Of a stretch of DNA of 64,000 nt, positions 63,056 to 64,000 are shown piece by piece; position 1 is the stretch's first letter, and each line of letters opens with the position of its first letter. This DNA is from Evansella halocellulosilytica (GTDB lineage: Bacteria > Bacillota > Bacilli > Bacillales > Salisediminibacteriaceae), in contig NZ_NIST01000001.1 in assembly GCF_002335745.1 (NCBI RefSeq), forward strand, positions 920,300 to 984,299, written 5' to 3'. Under the pieces are notes generated by a model, which was not told where the DNA came from, did not search any database, and saw nothing but the letters and a program-made list of their open reading frames with translations. A program made the position numbers and the translations under genes.

Positions 63056-63297
63056 TTGACCTTAAGGTAAAACTCATGTTATTATTTTATTGACCTTAAG
63101 GTAAATGTAGTGTGTGAGGAACACTATCACTGATAAAATCTCGCTACAAACATTTTTACTACTGAGGGATGTATTTCCATTATGAGTGTTATTGACCTTA
63201 AGTTAAAAACGACCAATAAACATATATCTCCCTTCGAAATAATGAAATAAGAAAAGCTCATGAATATCATTACAGTTATTGTTGACCTTAAGGATAA
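63056..63297 (+). promoter_or_regulatory. Array of four TetR-type operator sites
   Basis: TTGACCTTAAGGTAAA occurs at 63056 and 63090 (34 bp apart), and with one or two changes at 63192 and 63282. The core ACCTTAAGGT is a perfect 10-bp palindrome. All share the same orientation and lead to the TetR gene at 63342. Confidence 0.8.
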
Positions 63298-63341
63298 TAA
63301 ATTAATCGGGTTTTATAGATGTTAAAAGGTGGGAAGGAAAC

Positions 63342-63977
63342 ATGAATGATAAATTCTTAAACTTAAAGTCTGAAAGACGAGAGGCCATTATTAATGCAGC
63401 CCTTAAGGAATTTGCTACAAAAGGGTACCTGGATGCTTCTACAAACACGATTGCCAAAGAAGCTGGGATATCTAAGCCATTGCTTTTTCACTATACCAGT
63501 ACTAAGAAGGATCTATTTCTATACTTATGTGAATACAGTTTTCGTATTCTTAAACCAGAGCTAATAGAATACCTCGAGTCAATAAAGAAAGAAAGAGATG
63601 TTTTTATAAGGATTGATCAGGCTCTCCAACTCAAAATGAAATTAACTCATAAATATCAGTATTTATATGAATTTTATGTTATGACTTTTTTTACAGAAGC
63701 AGAAGAAGTGAAGGATGAGCTTGCAAGTAAAGTTGATGACGTTTACTTTACTAGTCTAGAAAAATTAAATGAAAACATCGACAAGTCCAAGTTCAAGGAT
63801 AATGTCAACGTTGAAAAGGCCATAAAAGTTATTACGTGGGTTAGTGAAGGGTTTGCAAATGAGGCAAACAAAGAACTGAAAACAGATGAAGGATATTCGA
63901 ACCGGAATGATGTAGGAAAATATCGTCAAGAGCTTGATGGTTACTTGTCATTACTGAAGGATTGTTTTTATAAATAA
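63342..63977 (+). CDS. TetR-family regulator
   Basis: A 211-aa TetR protein: HTH YLDASTNTIAKEAGISKPLLFHYTSTKKDLFLYL. ATG 63342 has GGGAAGG upstream. The four ACCTTAAGGT sites in its leader suggest tight autoregulation and control of genes downstream; AAGAAGGAG at 63981 marks the ribosome site of a next gene cut off by the window edge, probably a target. Confidence 0.88.
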   Translation: MNDKFLNLKSERREAIINAALKEFATKGYLDASTNTIAKEAGISKPLLFHYTSTKKDLFLYLCEYSFRILKPELIEYLESIKKERDVFIRIDQALQLKMKLTHKYQYLYEFYVMTFFTEAEEVKDELASKVDDVYFTSLEKLNENIDKSKFKDNVNVEKAIKVITWVSEGFANEANKELKTDEGYSNRNDVGKYRQELDGYLSLLKDCFYK

Positions 63978-64000
63978 TAAGAAAGAAGGAGTCGAACTAG

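Overview
The window looks like the chromosome of a low-GC Gram-positive bacterium of the Bacillaceae. Support comes from A/T-rich codon use, strong AGGAGG-type ribosome sites, frequent TTG/GTG starts, TTGACA-N17-TATAAT promoters, and Bacillus-type modules: a yrk-like persulfide cluster, BceRSAB, YtrA-type GntR/ABC and a Des-type desaturase. Genus cannot be fixed from sequence alone. Much of the window is accessory DNA: defence genes, a transposon relic, pseudogenes, repeat arrays, and many small units of a regulator plus one or two enzymes.

Layout. 1-2.1 kb: the 3' part of a type II CBASS operon (E1-like C-terminus, JAB protease, membrane SAVED effector); the cyclase gene must lie left of the window. 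2.4-3.3 kb: two small unknown genes. 3.5-7.2 kb: a methylase-like helical protein, then a 1017-aa chimera of an Eco57I-type N6-adenine methylase and the C-terminal part of a rhodanese/persulfide-dioxygenase protein. 7.2-15.3 kb: a reactive-sulfur island with CstR, six CstR-like operators, three TusA domains, two DsrE proteins, several rhodaneses, a glutaredoxin, an intact persulfide dioxygenase and two TauE permeases.

15.4-18.0 kb: a Tn7-like relic with TGTTAAA tips, regularly spaced TnsB-type sites, two diverged ~0.6-kb tandem copies of a hairpin-rich noncoding element (plus a third partial match), a ynfA-like cargo gene, and a tnsA'-'tnsB deletion pseudogene. This is the least explained part of the window.

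18.2-22.6 kb: a BceRSAB bacitracin-type module. 22.8-25.4 kb: pseudogenes, a bactofilin-like pair and a MarR regulator. 25.4-28.5 kb: repeat-rich intergenic DNA around a CPBP protease gene. 28.5-36 kb: a TetR unit, desaturase, a PadR operon with unusual 2-TM repeat proteins, IS3 and other remnants, a SinI-like orphan. 36-43 kb: small metabolic and acetyltransferase genes with scars of local duplication. 43.3-45.3 kb: a YtrA-type GntR/ABC operon. 45.5-50 kb and 61.5 kb: three redox-enzyme units sharing one MerR-type promoter motif. 52-58 kb: a two-component system divergent from an RND exporter operon. 58.8-64 kb: TetR regulators, hydrolase, cupin, quinone-reductase-like flavoprotein and a TetR with a four-site operator array.

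Functional logic. The sulfur island can be read as a persulfide relay: rhodaneses, TusA and DsrE carry sulfane sulfur, the dioxygenase oxidises persulfide to sulfite, TauE exports sulfite or related anions, and CstR derepresses the set when persulfides modify its two cysteines. The MerR-type units suggest a second stress circuit aimed at electrophiles or redox imbalance. These functions are inferred from families and motifs read by eye; no search was run.
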